Both the position numbers and the translations under genes were made by a program. A stretch of DNA of 64,000 nucleotides from Methanolacinia petrolearia DSM 11571 (GTDB lineage: Archaea > Halobacteriota > Methanomicrobia > Methanomicrobiales > Methanomicrobiaceae). The stretch covers positions 2,542,001 through 2,606,000 of the forward strand of contig NC_014507.1 of the NCBI RefSeq assembly GCF_000147875.1, in the 5' to 3' direction. The notes below the pieces were generated by a model. The model worked only from the letters and a program-made list of their open reading frames with translations. It searched no databases and was not told the origin of the DNA. This document shows, piece by piece, positions 1-9,145 of this stretch (position 1 is its first letter; each line of letters starts with the position of its first letter).

Positions 1-1044
1 CCTTACTGTTACGAGACCGGACTGAAACTTCCGAAAAAACGGATGGACGAAGCGACGGTGGAGAAAACGATAGAGTTCATCAGGCATACGACGGTTTCGA
101 ACAACAGCAGGATGATTATTCTTGGTTTTTTCGGGGGAGAACCGCTCCTCGAGACTGAGACATGCAGAACCATAGCAGAAGAGATCTTCGAATGGGCGAA
201 GGAGAGATCGATTGAATATTACGGGACGCTGACTACAAACGGAACACTGATCGACGATAAGACGGTGCTTGACCTCTTCCCGTATATATCATCCCTGCAG
301 GTAACGCTTGACGGTGCGGAAGATTTTCATAATTCCAAAAGGTTTTATTCGGGGGGGAGAGGCACATACCAGGACATCATGACCAATGTCGGGCGTTTAA
401 AGGATTGGGACGGTCATATTTCCTTCCGCGTACACATTTTCAGCGATCTCAACGACGTGAAGGTGCTGCTTGAAGATCTCAAAAGGAGAGGATTCGATAA
501 AAATCCCAAATTTCATATCTATTTCGCACTTGCAGCACCATCAGATGCCTGTCTTCATTTTATAGACGACGAAGAAATGGTCCGGGGCTCCGAAAAGGCT
601 TCGGTTCTGCTGCCAGGGGCCAGGCGTCTTGCAGCCGCCTGCGGTTTTTCGACTGAGATTACGGATGACACCATCTCAGGCGAATATCTCCACAGCTGCT
701 GCGGATATATAAAAAAAGGTGTCTACATGATAGATCCCCACGGTGATATCTACATGTGCCCTGTTTTCACAGGCGACAAACAATATTCCATAGGGTCGGT
801 TCACGCCGGCAGTTTTGATGAAAGAACACCGTTTTATTACAAGATTCTCACGAAAAGTCCCCTGACCGTTGCAGAATGCAGGGATTGCGAGTATCTTCCC
901 CTCTGCGGCGGAGGGTGCCCGATGGAACGCTACATGAGGGATTCCGTTCCGGGCTCAGTCTACTGCGGCCTGAACAAAGAGCTGATCGGAAAAAAGATCG
1001 AAGAGCACTTCAGCCGGAAAATTTCAGCCCGCGGGGATGATTAA
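1..1044 (+). CDS. Radical SAM/SPASM protein, 5' end outside window
   Basis: The reading frame is already open at base 1 and starts upstream of the window; 347 codons are visible. The first residues read PYCYE, the usual tail of a CxxxCxxC radical SAM cluster motif whose first cysteines are missing. A GGEPLL motif (SAM binding) follows near visible residue 43. The C-terminal third has SPASM-type cysteines (CRDCEYLPLCGGGCP), which bind auxiliary Fe-S clusters. The family includes peptide maturases and sulfatase activators. The stop overlaps the start of the next radical SAM gene by 8 bases, so the two are probably co-translated. The substrate is unknown; a ribosomal peptide encoded to the left is plausible. 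Confidence 0.88.
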   Translation, partial: PYCYETGLKLPKKRMDEATVEKTIEFIRHTTVSNNSRMIILGFFGGEPLLETETCRTIAEEIFEWAKERSIEYYGTLTTNGTLIDDKTVLDLFPYISSLQVTLDGAEDFHNSKRFYSGGRGTYQDIMTNVGRLKDWDGHISFRVHIFSDLNDVKVLLEDLKRRGFDKNPKFHIYFALAAPSDACLHFIDDEEMVRGSEKASVLLPGARRLAAACGFSTEITDDTISGEYLHSCCGYIKKGVYMIDPHGDIYMCPVFTGDKQYSIGSVHAGSFDERTPFYYKILTKSPLTVAECRDCEYLPLCGGGCPMERYMRDSVPGSVYCGLNKELIGKKIEEHFSRKISARGDD

Positions 1045-2368
1045 AATTAAAAACTCGATGTACAACATATATCTTCCCGGAACTGATACGGGAGAATATT
1101 TCTTATTCAACTCCTTTCAGGGATCTATAGCGGTAATTGATGATGCGGTGAAAAATTCCCTGCTACACAGGGACCTCAGCTCCTTTGATGATGATTATAT
1201 TGCAGCACTGCATCAGAACGGTTTCATCGTGGAAGATGGGAAGGATGAATTTCTTGCTTACGAGAACAGTTTTCGTTCAAGAGTCATGGACCCGGGCGAA
1301 TATGAATTCTGCATCTGTCTTACCGAACGATGCAACCTGGCGTGCAGCTATTGCGGATCGGGGGAAAGGGGAAGAGGCCGTTCATTTGAAAATGAGACTA
1401 TCGACAGGGCGATATCTTTTATAAAAGAAGAGACCTCTGCAAGCAGGCGGAAAAATCTCAATATAAGAGTCTTCGGCGGCGAACCGCTCCTGGAATATAA
1501 TATTTTAATAAAACTGCTCAGCGAACTGAAAGAATGGGCCGTCTCCCGTGGTACCGGTTTTTATGCCGCCCTGATAACCAACGGAACAATGCTTTCAGGG
1601 GAAAAGATCGGTGAACTCTCGCCTTTTGTCAGTGTCGTGCAGCTAACTCTTGAGGGTTCGCGTGAGTATCATGATAAAATAAGAAAAAACATTGACGGAA
1701 GCGGGACTTATGATACGATCGCCGGAGCAGTGAAGGACTGTATTGAAGCGGGAATAAAGGTACTCCTGCGAATCCATGTTTCAAAAGAGAATTCCGAAGG
1801 ACTGGATGATCTCTTCTTTGATCTAAAAGAACGCGACTTTGGCACGAATGAAGTAGGACTGTCAGTCAGCCCTCTTCTTTTCGGAAGCTCCATATGCAGA
1901 TTCCATCCTTTCCAGTGCAGCATTGGTAACGATCACGGAGCCCCCCTGTACGAGGCATGGAGGCTGGCGATGAAACACGGACTTAACCCGTTATTAAAAC
2001 CCATGAGCAACCATATCATGCCCGGCTGCCCGTTCAAAAATTTTTATTCTGCAATAATAGATCCATCCGGCGGGATTCACAGGTGCCTGAAGCAGGCAGG
2101 AAGAGAGACGGAATGCAATGAAAGTCTTTGCGGCAATATTTTCGACGATCCATCATCGGCCGGTGACGTTGAAAAGAAAGATGAGCCTCTCAAAAGGGAG
2201 TTCAACCTCCCGGCGTGTGAAAGCTGCTCTTATCTTCCTCTCTGCGACGGCGGATGCCAGGGCATCCGGTTCGTGGACGAAAATTTTTCTCCCGGAGATT
2301 ATTGCAGGGCCGTGAAGGAAATAACGAACGAGAGGATTTATTCATATATAGGACAAATCCGCAGGTGA
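1037..2368 (+). CDS. Radical SAM/SPASM peptide-maturase-like protein
   Basis: This 443-residue protein has three parts. Residues 1-90 form a small domain with the pattern seen before the radical SAM core of RiPP maturases (SMYNIYLP, LFNS, then a GFIV-type strand). The radical SAM core has CNLACSYC near residue 98 and FGGEPLL near residue 147. The C-terminal SPASM domain has CESCSYLPLCDGGCQG. The presumed reaction is SAM-dependent radical chemistry on a peptide or small substrate. It overlaps the preceding radical SAM gene by 8 bases and resembles it along its length, suggesting duplicated or paired enzymes. No Cys-rich precursor gene is visible next to it. Confidence 0.88.
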   Translation: MIKIKNSMYNIYLPGTDTGEYFLFNSFQGSIAVIDDAVKNSLLHRDLSSFDDDYIAALHQNGFIVEDGKDEFLAYENSFRSRVMDPGEYEFCICLTERCNLACSYCGSGERGRGRSFENETIDRAISFIKEETSASRRKNLNIRVFGGEPLLEYNILIKLLSELKEWAVSRGTGFYAALITNGTMLSGEKIGELSPFVSVVQLTLEGSREYHDKIRKNIDGSGTYDTIAGAVKDCIEAGIKVLLRIHVSKENSEGLDDLFFDLKERDFGTNEVGLSVSPLLFGSSICRFHPFQCSIGNDHGAPLYEAWRLAMKHGLNPLLKPMSNHIMPGCPFKNFYSAIIDPSGGIHRCLKQAGRETECNESLCGNIFDDPSSAGDVEKKDEPLKREFNLPACESCSYLPLCDGGCQGIRFVDENFSPGDYCRAVKEITNERIYSYIGQIRR

Positions 2369-2379
2369 TCGCCGGTAAA

Positions 2380-3348
2380 TCAGATTACTGCCCTCAGTCT
2401 TTCGATCTCCCGGACTTTTCTGGCACCGGCATTATTTAAAAACGAGATCACCTCTCCTTCATCCGAATAAATCCCACCGACCTGAAGAGTGGAGAGACCT
2501 CTATCGTATGCCTTCATAGCGATCCGGGCGATCGCCTGGATCTTTATGTCCTGCCCTGTCCTTCCCGCGGACAGGAAGCGTAATATCCTGCCATTACCGG
2601 GATCTGACGGGTCGACCGCCCAGCGTATGCACCCCGATGAGCAGGGTGCAGAATAAAATTCCACATCCTGTGCCGAGAAGAATTCCCTCTCAATAATATC
2701 GAGCGGGCTTTCATGTACCTCCGCCGGTATCTCTGTCACCTCAGGATACTCCGGGGAAGCATTACAGAATTCAAGGTATTTTTTCCGCCTTTCGCTACGA
2801 TCGTCAATATTTTGCATTTTAAAACCTGGAAAGAGATATGACCCGAACTTTTCCGGTGTGCCGGGGGAGAGATCCAGTTCGTGGCATTCCTTCTTTTCAA
2901 CGGAAACAAACCCGTTTTCCTTCAGCAGGTCGACAAAAACAGGGTTATTCAGGTTTCCAAAGAAGTTATCCGTGGAAGGATAGAATACCGGACCGTTCAG
3001 CCGGCTGAAGCCTTCAAACTCGAGCGTGTTTATCCCCAGGGAGGAGGCAAGTTCCATGATCGCAGTAATAATGCGGTTATAGACCTCCGTCTCCGCTCCC
3101 CTCAGGAACGATACCGGATATGTGGCAAGCAGGACCCTGCTCCCGCTTTTTGAGATGTAGGATATGCACATAACAAACCCGATCCATTGTATTGCTCCCA
3201 TATCGCCCCGGCGGTAAAGGGAGAGAGGGTAACGTGAAAGGTTGTTGTCCCGGTTGAAGGCAAAAGCGCCAGTAAAGGGAGCATTCTCCAGGTAACGGGA
3301 CGGCGGAAACAGGAGATCGGTTCGTATTTTTCCATCGTTCCGGATCAT
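2380..3348 (-). CDS. Hypothetical protein with two GNAT-like lobes
   Basis: This 322-residue protein is not assigned to a family with certainty. Residues 70-165 (strand-rich, then VFVDLLKENGFVSVEKKE) and 235-320 (IQAIARIAMKAYDRGL, then VISFLNNAGARKVREIE) each resemble the C-terminal half of an acetyltransferase (GNAT) fold, with a final strand pair after a 'neighbouring residue' helix. It lies 8 bases downstream of the B12-binding radical SAM gene on the same strand and is probably in that operon. It converges on the two SPASM genes with an 11-base gap. It could acylate a peptide or small molecule made by the neighbouring radical enzymes; this is inference. Confidence 0.6.
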   Translation of the reverse strand: MIRNDGKIRTDLLFPPSRYLENAPFTGAFAFNRDNNLSRYPLSLYRRGDMGAIQWIGFVMCISYISKSGSRVLLATYPVSFLRGAETEVYNRIITAIMELASSLGINTLEFEGFSRLNGPVFYPSTDNFFGNLNNPVFVDLLKENGFVSVEKKECHELDLSPGTPEKFGSYLFPGFKMQNIDDRSERRKKYLEFCNASPEYPEVTEIPAEVHESPLDIIEREFFSAQDVEFYSAPCSSGCIRWAVDPSDPGNGRILRFLSAGRTGQDIKIQAIARIAMKAYDRGLSTLQVGGIYSDEGEVISFLNNAGARKVREIERLRAVI

Positions 3349-3356
3349 TCACAACC

Positions 3357-4802
3357 TCACAGAAAATTTACCCTGCTTACAGTCAGGTTTGAAATGATAT
3401 CTTCAAATTTTTCCTTCATAAATTCCATCCATTTCACCTGAAGACTATTCATCTGCCCGGGTGAGAGGGTGTCCGTATGGTAACCGTAAAGATCAAAAGG
3501 CATACCGCAGGCACGTTTCCTGCTCCTTTCATAATAATCTTTGAAACTTCGAAAGTGCGGGGTTATACCAAACTCACCGGGATTATTGAACATCGGGGAC
3601 CCGGGATCGAGGGTCAGGGGAGTGCTGAAGATCATCTTCAGCATCGAACCGCTGCTGAGTTTTTCAGCCAGTTCAAGTGTTTCATTGAAACTCTCCTCGG
3701 TCTCGAAAGGGAAACCTGCGGCAAAATAAACTGCATAGGGAATTTTCAGGGACTCCATCAGCTCAACGTTTTTTAAGAGATCGCTGTTGCTGTATCCTTT
3801 CCCGTTTTTCGCCCGGACCTCTTCGTTGCCGGAAAGCGGTGAAAAAACCAGCGTTGAATAATTTAATGAAAATGTTTCGGCAAATTTTTCGGCAAACGCG
3901 GGGGTCGAAAGGCTGTTTAATTCGATATACGCACCTATATCGATGTCATTTTTTCCTATATCGCTCAAAAGAGACTCCCAATACTCCACTCCTGCCATCT
4001 GGATATCGTGAGAAAAATTTACCGTATGGACTCCGAGTCCGGCGAGGTGCCTGATATTATCCGTTACCTGCTTCTTCTCCCTGAAAAAAAGGTGGTTCCT
4101 GTTGAATATTTGCTGGTGGGCATTTTTCCCTCCGCCGCAAAAACTGCAGTCGAAAACACATCCTTTTGCCACACAAAGCCAGTAGCTGTACCAGAACTGC
4201 CCCCTGGAGTAAAAATGGATATTACACTTGAGATATTCCTCCCAATGTTTAAGGGAGGTTATATCCGAATAATTTGCAGAGTAAGCGTCATCCGCGGTGT
4301 AAGATACAGGATTCGTTATAACTTTCCCGGAAGAGCGGTATGTAAGATTTGAAACGGACGAGATCTTTTCAGTGCCGCCACCGCTTGTTGCGGATACTAA
4401 TTCTAAAAGCGGTTTCTCACCATCACCGCTGATGACAAAATCCACATATTCATGATCCGATATTATCTGATCTGAAAAATATGATGCTGTGAACCCTCCT
4501 ATAACAACATAACATTCGGGACGAATCTCCTTACACAACCGGGCAAGCTCCAGAGCACCGAAAGCGTGCTCATGCCAGTGCAGGTCTATAAGTGCAATAT
4601 CGAATTCAGTCTTTTCCAGGTCATCTTTTATCCGGTACCCGCTGTCAAGGCTGAGTTCAAGTCCAACGTTTATTGCATATACCTGAAAATTTTGTTCCTT
4701 CAAAAGGTTCATGAGATTTATCATGCCCATCGGCATGAGAATATACATCGGCCTTTTTAAATGGGCGGATGGGTGTAAAAATAAAATTTTCAGGTTTTTC
4801 AT
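3357..4802 (-). CDS. Cobalamin-binding-domain radical SAM protein
   Basis: This 481-residue protein has the architecture of B12-binding radical SAM enzymes. An N-terminal Rossmann-like B12-binding region (residues 5-150, FLHPSAHLKRP, then DLHWHEHAFGALELA and VVIGGFTASYF) is followed by a radical SAM core with CVFDCSFC near residue 215. The C-terminal part is long and lacks a SPASM Cys cluster. Family members methylate unactivated carbons or phosphorus, or rearrange rings. The B12-binding part lacks an obvious DxHxxG, as in many members of this class. The start is preceded by AGGAACTA. The GNAT-like gene follows 8 bases downstream. The substrate is unknown. Confidence 0.85.
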   Translation of the reverse strand: MKNLKILFLHPSAHLKRPMYILMPMGMINLMNLLKEQNFQVYAINVGLELSLDSGYRIKDDLEKTEFDIALIDLHWHEHAFGALELARLCKEIRPECYVVIGGFTASYFSDQIISDHEYVDFVISGDGEKPLLELVSATSGGGTEKISSVSNLTYRSSGKVITNPVSYTADDAYSANYSDITSLKHWEEYLKCNIHFYSRGQFWYSYWLCVAKGCVFDCSFCGGGKNAHQQIFNRNHLFFREKKQVTDNIRHLAGLGVHTVNFSHDIQMAGVEYWESLLSDIGKNDIDIGAYIELNSLSTPAFAEKFAETFSLNYSTLVFSPLSGNEEVRAKNGKGYSNSDLLKNVELMESLKIPYAVYFAAGFPFETEESFNETLELAEKLSSGSMLKMIFSTPLTLDPGSPMFNNPGEFGITPHFRSFKDYYERSRKRACGMPFDLYGYHTDTLSPGQMNSLQVKWMEFMKEKFEDIISNLTVSRVNFL

Positions 4803-4868
4803 TAGTTCCTATATTAAAAACAATAATATATTGATTTTGGGGAGAGAACATGCATCTGATCGCGAAGG

Positions 4869-4886
4869 CAGAGCTGTACAACTCTG
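4869..4886. promoter_or_regulatory. 18-bp near-palindrome upstream of the B12 radical SAM gene
   Basis: CAGAGCTGTACAACTCTG is a near-perfect inverted repeat with one mismatched pair and centre GTAC. It lies about 65 bases upstream of the B12 radical SAM start, in the 196-base gap between two minus-strand genes. A TATA-like stretch (AATATATT) lies between it and the start. The position fits an operator, but no regulator is known. No small peptide gene was found in this gap. Confidence 0.35.
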
Positions 4887-4998
4887 GCTAAATCTTCCCC
4901 TGTAATGATGCTGACTCCCTCCCTTTATCAACCCATCCTTAGATCTGAAAAAAATGTTGTTGAGAGATTCTGAGAATAAAGGATTAAATTTCCCCGGC

Positions 4999-6477
4999 TT
5001 ATACTCCGGCAACCACCAGTTCAGGAACAAACTCCTCTTTTTCCGAAACAGATGAGGATTTTTGTGCCACAATCTCATCCCATAATGCGGCATTCCGTAT
5101 GCACCCTGGGTCAGGTTTCGTCACGTCGTGGAAGTATGCCCATGCCCGTGCCCTGCACCCGCCGCAGATATACTTGCTCGAGCATGTGCCGCAATTTCCT
5201 GTAAGAAGATCGCGGTCTCTCAAAGTCTTGAGAAATTCTGCATTCTGCCACATCTGGAGAAAATCCTGCTCCCTGATGTTCCCGACAGTGACTGGCATGA
5301 ATACGCACGGCTGGATATCGCCCTGCGGCTCGACACTGCAATACAGCCGGCCGGCCCCGCACCCGCCTATGAAATCGGCAAGCATCCGGGTCTTTCCTTT
5401 CATCTCCGCACCGAGGTGGAAGTGCCCGACGGGGATCCCCGAATCTTCATTCTCTTCGACGGCGACACGGGCGAACTGCGGAGCGGTCGAGAGCACCTCG
5501 GGCATCACTCCCGGCATATTCATCGCAAGAATCCGCTTGAGGAAATCCTCTCTCACGCAGGGGTGGATGTCCTTTGCCGCCATCGCAGTTCCCCGGCCGG
5601 TCGGAATGAAATTGAAGCAGATCATCCGCATCGCACCGAGATCCTGTGCAAACCGGTAGATCTCCGGAACCTGTTCGTAGTTGTCCTGCGTTACTGTAGT
5701 CGCAATGCATGTATAGATCCCTTCCGCGACACAGTTCCGGATGCCCGCAACACTGCGATCGAATGCACCGTCGATTCCCCGCACTGCATCATGATGTCCG
5801 GCATCCTTCCCGTCTATCGAGATTTCGACATATTCCACCCCGGATTCCCTGAGCCGGGCGGCGGTTTCAGGTGTTATCATAGTCCCGTTGCTCGCGAGTG
5901 CGACATACATGCCTTCCTCGTGGGCATAGGATGCGATATCGAAGAAATCCTCTCTCATCAGCGGTTCACCACCGGAGAACGCGATAACGACCACTCCGGC
6001 GGCGGCGAAATCCCGTATCAGCTTCTTTGCCTCATCCGTATCCAGTTCGTCGGGCAGGGCCTTCTGTGCATCCTGGTAGCAGTGTTTGCACTTCAGGTTG
6101 CACATGTGAGTGAAATCCCAGACCACAAGAAAAGGGGCGTTTGTTATCTGCGGCCTTGAAATTCCGTAACGTGCAATACCGTTCAGGACATTCATAAGCC
6201 CGCGTTTGAATATCGGCTCCTCCAGCCCCTTCCGGATATAATCTTCATTTACATCGAACAGGCTGCTGCTTTTTTTCAGCGTATAACCGACTATCCTGCC
6301 GGCGAACCTGCATTTCCAGCAGAGTGACTGATCTTTTCCGAGATAGTGATCGATTGCATTCGACAGCCGGTTTCCACATTTGTCGTCGGTTACAACAAAC
6401 CTGAGAAAGGCACGCGAGACCGGATTTCCAATCCATCGCTCGACTGTCGTTATGGCCAGAGTAATGTCGTCAGGCAT
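4999..6477 (-). CDS. Radical SAM/SPASM protein with N-terminal helical domain
   Basis: From the ATG at 6477 the protein has 492 residues. About 120 residues of helical N-terminal domain (MPDDITLA, two Cys in LCWKC) come first. The radical SAM core follows (CNLKCKHCYQDA, FSGGEPL), and then a SPASM-like C-terminus with CGTCSSKYICGGCRARA. This layout recalls methanogen radical SAM proteins related to heme/PQQ-type maturases; the substrate is not known. The frame is open 47 codons further up, to 6618, but AAAGGGG sits 8 bases before 6477 and the MPDDIT start looks like a natural N-terminus. It is separated by 196 bases from the other radical SAM genes, so membership of their cluster is uncertain. 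Confidence 0.85.
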   Translation of the reverse strand: MPDDITLAITTVERWIGNPVSRAFLRFVVTDDKCGNRLSNAIDHYLGKDQSLCWKCRFAGRIVGYTLKKSSSLFDVNEDYIRKGLEEPIFKRGLMNVLNGIARYGISRPQITNAPFLVVWDFTHMCNLKCKHCYQDAQKALPDELDTDEAKKLIRDFAAAGVVVIAFSGGEPLMREDFFDIASYAHEEGMYVALASNGTMITPETAARLRESGVEYVEISIDGKDAGHHDAVRGIDGAFDRSVAGIRNCVAEGIYTCIATTVTQDNYEQVPEIYRFAQDLGAMRMICFNFIPTGRGTAMAAKDIHPCVREDFLKRILAMNMPGVMPEVLSTAPQFARVAVEENEDSGIPVGHFHLGAEMKGKTRMLADFIGGCGAGRLYCSVEPQGDIQPCVFMPVTVGNIREQDFLQMWQNAEFLKTLRDRDLLTGNCGTCSSKYICGGCRARAWAYFHDVTKPDPGCIRNAALWDEIVAQKSSSVSEKEEFVPELVVAGV

Positions 6478-6706
6478 CGGTAAACCCCTTTGAATTCCTC
6501 GGGCGTGTAATTTTGGATACGTTTTTACTCCACCAATGATTTGCCTGTTACAGGATGTCCGGAGATCGTGTATGATATTATTTGAAAGATTACGCCAATT
6601 GTTTGGATGCTCAATCATCCTAAATTAATATTTCGCTGGTCCGGACTCACCCTGCCTGAGTTATCGATACAACGGCAAATTTCAAAAAAAATGAAAAAAA
6701 AGAGAT

Positions 6707-7567
6707 TCAGGGGCTCAAAGGTGATTCATCCGTATCGAGGAAGTATAACGCATTCTCCCCGTATTGAACAGGTGCATAATGTGAACCCACATGCGGGAGA
6801 CCCTGGAACCGTACGAGCCAGGACCCGTTGATCTGCCCTGCCATCTGGACGGATACCGGATCAGGCGTAAGATCGTCGGCAGTTCCGACTACGAGCATTA
6901 CATCCTTCTCAATAGACGAAAGGCCGTACCATGATCCGTTCCAGGCGAGGTTTGCCTCAGCTTCCCTGCGAATCCCTTCCGGCATTGAACTGTTGGACGC
7001 AGATTCCTCGATCTCCCCGAGCAGTTTTTTAGTCTCAGGTATTTTGACGCTGTAGGTATTCGAGTCCAGGACCAGCTTTTTCACGGAGTCCGGGTGGTCG
7101 ATTGCCAGCTGCTGGGATACGGATGATCCCATCGAGACTCCGTATACATTCATGCTGTCGTAGCCCAGTGCCTGCATAAAGAGTGCCGCATCGTCTGCAT
7201 AAAGCGGAATCGTAGTTGTTGCGTTTGCTTCACTGCTGTAACCCATACCGCGGTGGTCGTAGGTGAAGACATGATATTCAGTCGCAAGAATTCCTATGAA
7301 GGTCTCGTTCCAGTTATCGATAGTCGCACCGAATCCCTGTATCATAAGCAGAGGTTCGCCGGATCCGAATTCACGGTATCCCAGCGTAACGCCGTTGACC
7401 TGCACGTACTCGACCGCGGTATCATTAAACGAAACCGCGGGATACTCCTGTTGTGACGAGTTGAAATCCTCAGTAATAGGTATGCCCGTATCAGCCGTAC
7501 ATCCTGCCGTTATAAAAACGGAGATAATCAAAGCGGTTAAAATAATGAATGTTTTCAGACCGTTCAT
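6707..7567 (-). CDS. Lipoprotein alpha/beta hydrolase
   Basis: The protein is 286 residues from the ATG at 7567, chosen because GGAGGGTGAT precedes it. It begins with a hydrophobic signal peptide ending in a lipobox-like ITAGC, so it is probably exported and lipid-anchored. The alpha/beta hydrolase fold shows an oxyanion region (IQGFGATIDNW), YDHRGMGYS, the nucleophile elbow GVSMGSS and a late catalytic His in GLPHVGSHY. The substrate cannot be read from sequence; esterases, peptidases and haloperoxidase-like hydrolases all share these features. It appears to be monocistronic. Confidence 0.85.
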   Translation of the reverse strand: MNGLKTFIILTALIISVFITAGCTADTGIPITEDFNSSQQEYPAVSFNDTAVEYVQVNGVTLGYREFGSGEPLLMIQGFGATIDNWNETFIGILATEYHVFTYDHRGMGYSSEANATTTIPLYADDAALFMQALGYDSMNVYGVSMGSSVSQQLAIDHPDSVKKLVLDSNTYSVKIPETKKLLGEIEESASNSSMPEGIRREAEANLAWNGSWYGLSSIEKDVMLVVGTADDLTPDPVSVQMAGQINGSWLVRFQGLPHVGSHYAPVQYGENALYFLDTDESPLSP

Positions 7568-7786
7568 AAGAATCACCCTCCCGGGTTTATTGATCCAAAC
7601 CGGATTTTCACCGTTGGATAAATCCAAATATATAATTTTTGAAAAGCATATAAATTTCCTGTATGAGGTCCGGCAGGGACGCTTAAATTTCTCTTGTTTG
7701 CAAATATTACAATCTTCAACCCGGAAATCCTACCCCGGGTGGGCATCACGGAAGTTCAATATCAAAAAGACTCCATAAAATCAGAT

Positions 7787-8218
7787 ATGGATGTAAATTT
7801 CTGTGTACTCTATAAGGGAGACGGGTTCCCGCCGGCTAACAGGTACTGCCGTGAATGCCCTGAGGCGGAGAAGGCATGCGACAGGCTATGGGCACTTGTA
7901 GTAGAACTTTCCAAATCAAATAACGGCGGTGCGGTAAAACTTCCGGAAACACGGGCTGAAATGTATCCCAACCCTAAAAACCAGGAGATTGTCCACCTTA
8001 AGATCAACTGCCGGTGGAATCTTGGGAAGGAGGATTTTCTTTACTTCATCTCCACGGGTTATGCTAATATGGGACGGAAAGACGAACGGCACAAAAGAGA
8101 GGTTTCACCAAGCATGACAAGGCAGGTGCCGTATGTAAGGTCGATAGTCGAGGCAATCGGCGGATATAACATTCCGGAGATCAAAGCCGTAAGAGATATT
8201 CAGCAAAAACGTTTATGA
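7787..8218 (+). CDS. Small conserved-looking hypothetical protein
   Basis: This reads as 143 residues from the ATG at 7787; the frame stays open to 7694 and neither start has a good ribosome site. Three cysteines cluster near the N-terminus (YCRECPEAEKAC), which could bind metal. The rest is a charged mixed alpha/beta protein without a domain I recognise, and no transmembrane segment is seen. Its stop codon lies inside a 35-bp stem-loop repeat that recurs inverted at 11224-11258. Confidence 0.55.
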   Translation: MDVNFCVLYKGDGFPPANRYCRECPEAEKACDRLWALVVELSKSNNGGAVKLPETRAEMYPNPKNQEIVHLKINCRWNLGKEDFLYFISTGYANMGRKDERHKREVSPSMTRQVPYVRSIVEAIGGYNIPEIKAVRDIQQKRL

Positions 8219-8239
8219 AACAAAGGTTTCATGAACTGT
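8205..8239 (+). repeat. 35-bp stem-loop repeat, left copy
   Basis: Bases 8211-8236 form an 11-bp stem (GTTTATGAAAC with GTTTCATGAAC, one G-T pair) around an AAAG loop. The whole 35 bp recurs inverted at 11224-11258 with one mismatch. This copy covers the stop codon of the preceding plus-strand gene. It may act as a terminator, a REP-like element or a recombination site. Confidence 0.8.
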
Positions 8240-8280
8240 CCATGTAATATTGACGGGTGATAATTTCCCGCCAAAAATAG

Positions 8281-8925
8281 ATGAAAATAATGAACGGACA
8301 GAAAATAATTGACCAGTGTCTCATATTTGAATCGCAGGATACCCGTGGAGATCTAGGAAAAGCGATAGCCGAAGCTGTATCCGGTTATTCTCCCGGAGAT
8401 CTCAAAAAGATACAATGGAATTTCTCTGGCAGGATCCGGAATATAAATCCTCTCTACCGGAGCAAGCTTGAAAGGACTGTCAACGGCCATCTAAGTGAAA
8501 CATGGGAGAAGATCAGAATCATGAACCAGCAGGGATCTTTTTCTCCGATGAAAGAGCCGCTGCCGGAAGATGCAAAACAGTTCTGGAATATAGCCGCGGC
8601 AGAATGCTCTTCAGGAGAACCTGAAAAAGACAGAATCAGATTTCTCAAATACCTTCTTGCAGGTTTCTGCATCTTCGTCATGAACGTTCCACCCCATCCA
8701 GTCGGAATGCCCTTTCCCGGCGGAGACAAGGTTCAGCTGATCGACGGAATATACTACTGCCCGGTCAGGGAAAAGTCAGGCGATGTCGATTCCGCTTTAT
8801 GCCCGTTCTGTCCGGCCCGGCAGACGCCGGAGATCGGGTACCTGAAACCTCCCCGGGACGGAAACACCCGCAGAAAGCAGGAATTCATCAAAGATACATA
8901 CGAACATCATCACTTCAACGGGTGA
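8281..8925 (+). CDS. DUF2115 (UPF0305) family protein
   Basis: This 214-residue protein matches the archaeal DUF2115/UPF0305 family, known mainly from methanogens and of unknown function. The recognisable part is the C-terminal half: HPVGMPFPGG, then YYCPVREK and ALCPFCPARQ. The cysteines in YYCPV and CPFC suggest a metal-binding site. The N-terminal half is helical (SGYSPGDLKKIQW). A second ATG at 8290 is an alternative start. It precedes the amt-glnK operon by about 270 bases but has its own spacing and no visible link to nitrogen control. Confidence 0.8.
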   Translation: MKIMNGQKIIDQCLIFESQDTRGDLGKAIAEAVSGYSPGDLKKIQWNFSGRIRNINPLYRSKLERTVNGHLSETWEKIRIMNQQGSFSPMKEPLPEDAKQFWNIAAAECSSGEPEKDRIRFLKYLLAGFCIFVMNVPPHPVGMPFPGGDKVQLIDGIYYCPVREKSGDVDSALCPFCPARQTPEIGYLKPPRDGNTRRKQEFIKDTYEHHHFNG

Positions 8926-9145
8926 GATTCCGGTCAGACCTGATGACAGCGGATATAGCGGATAGCTTCAGTCTCCCGGTATGAAATCCGCCACGATGGC
9001 ATTTCAATAATTCAAACCCGGATGCCAGTTTAAAGGCCTTTAGCTACCCGATCTGAAAAAAAAGCTTCGGAATAGCAAAGAAACATCATAAAAATTTTTT
9101 ATGAGTCATAAAACGTGATGAAACATATAAATAAACATTTGTACA

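Noticed and set aside
4809-5093. Possible precursor peptide gene next to the radical SAM genes
   Set aside because: The frame overlaps the end of the radical SAM gene, is not rich in Cys or Gly, and has no ribosome site.
5128-6159. Open frame of 343 codons on the plus strand
   Set aside because: It lies antisense to the radical SAM gene at 4999-6477, whose cysteine motifs are convincing. The translation has no recognisable domain and no ribosome site.
7694-7786. N-terminal extension of the small hypothetical gene
   Set aside because: The extra 31 codons have no ribosome site and look like non-coding sequence; the start at 7787 is kept with low certainty.
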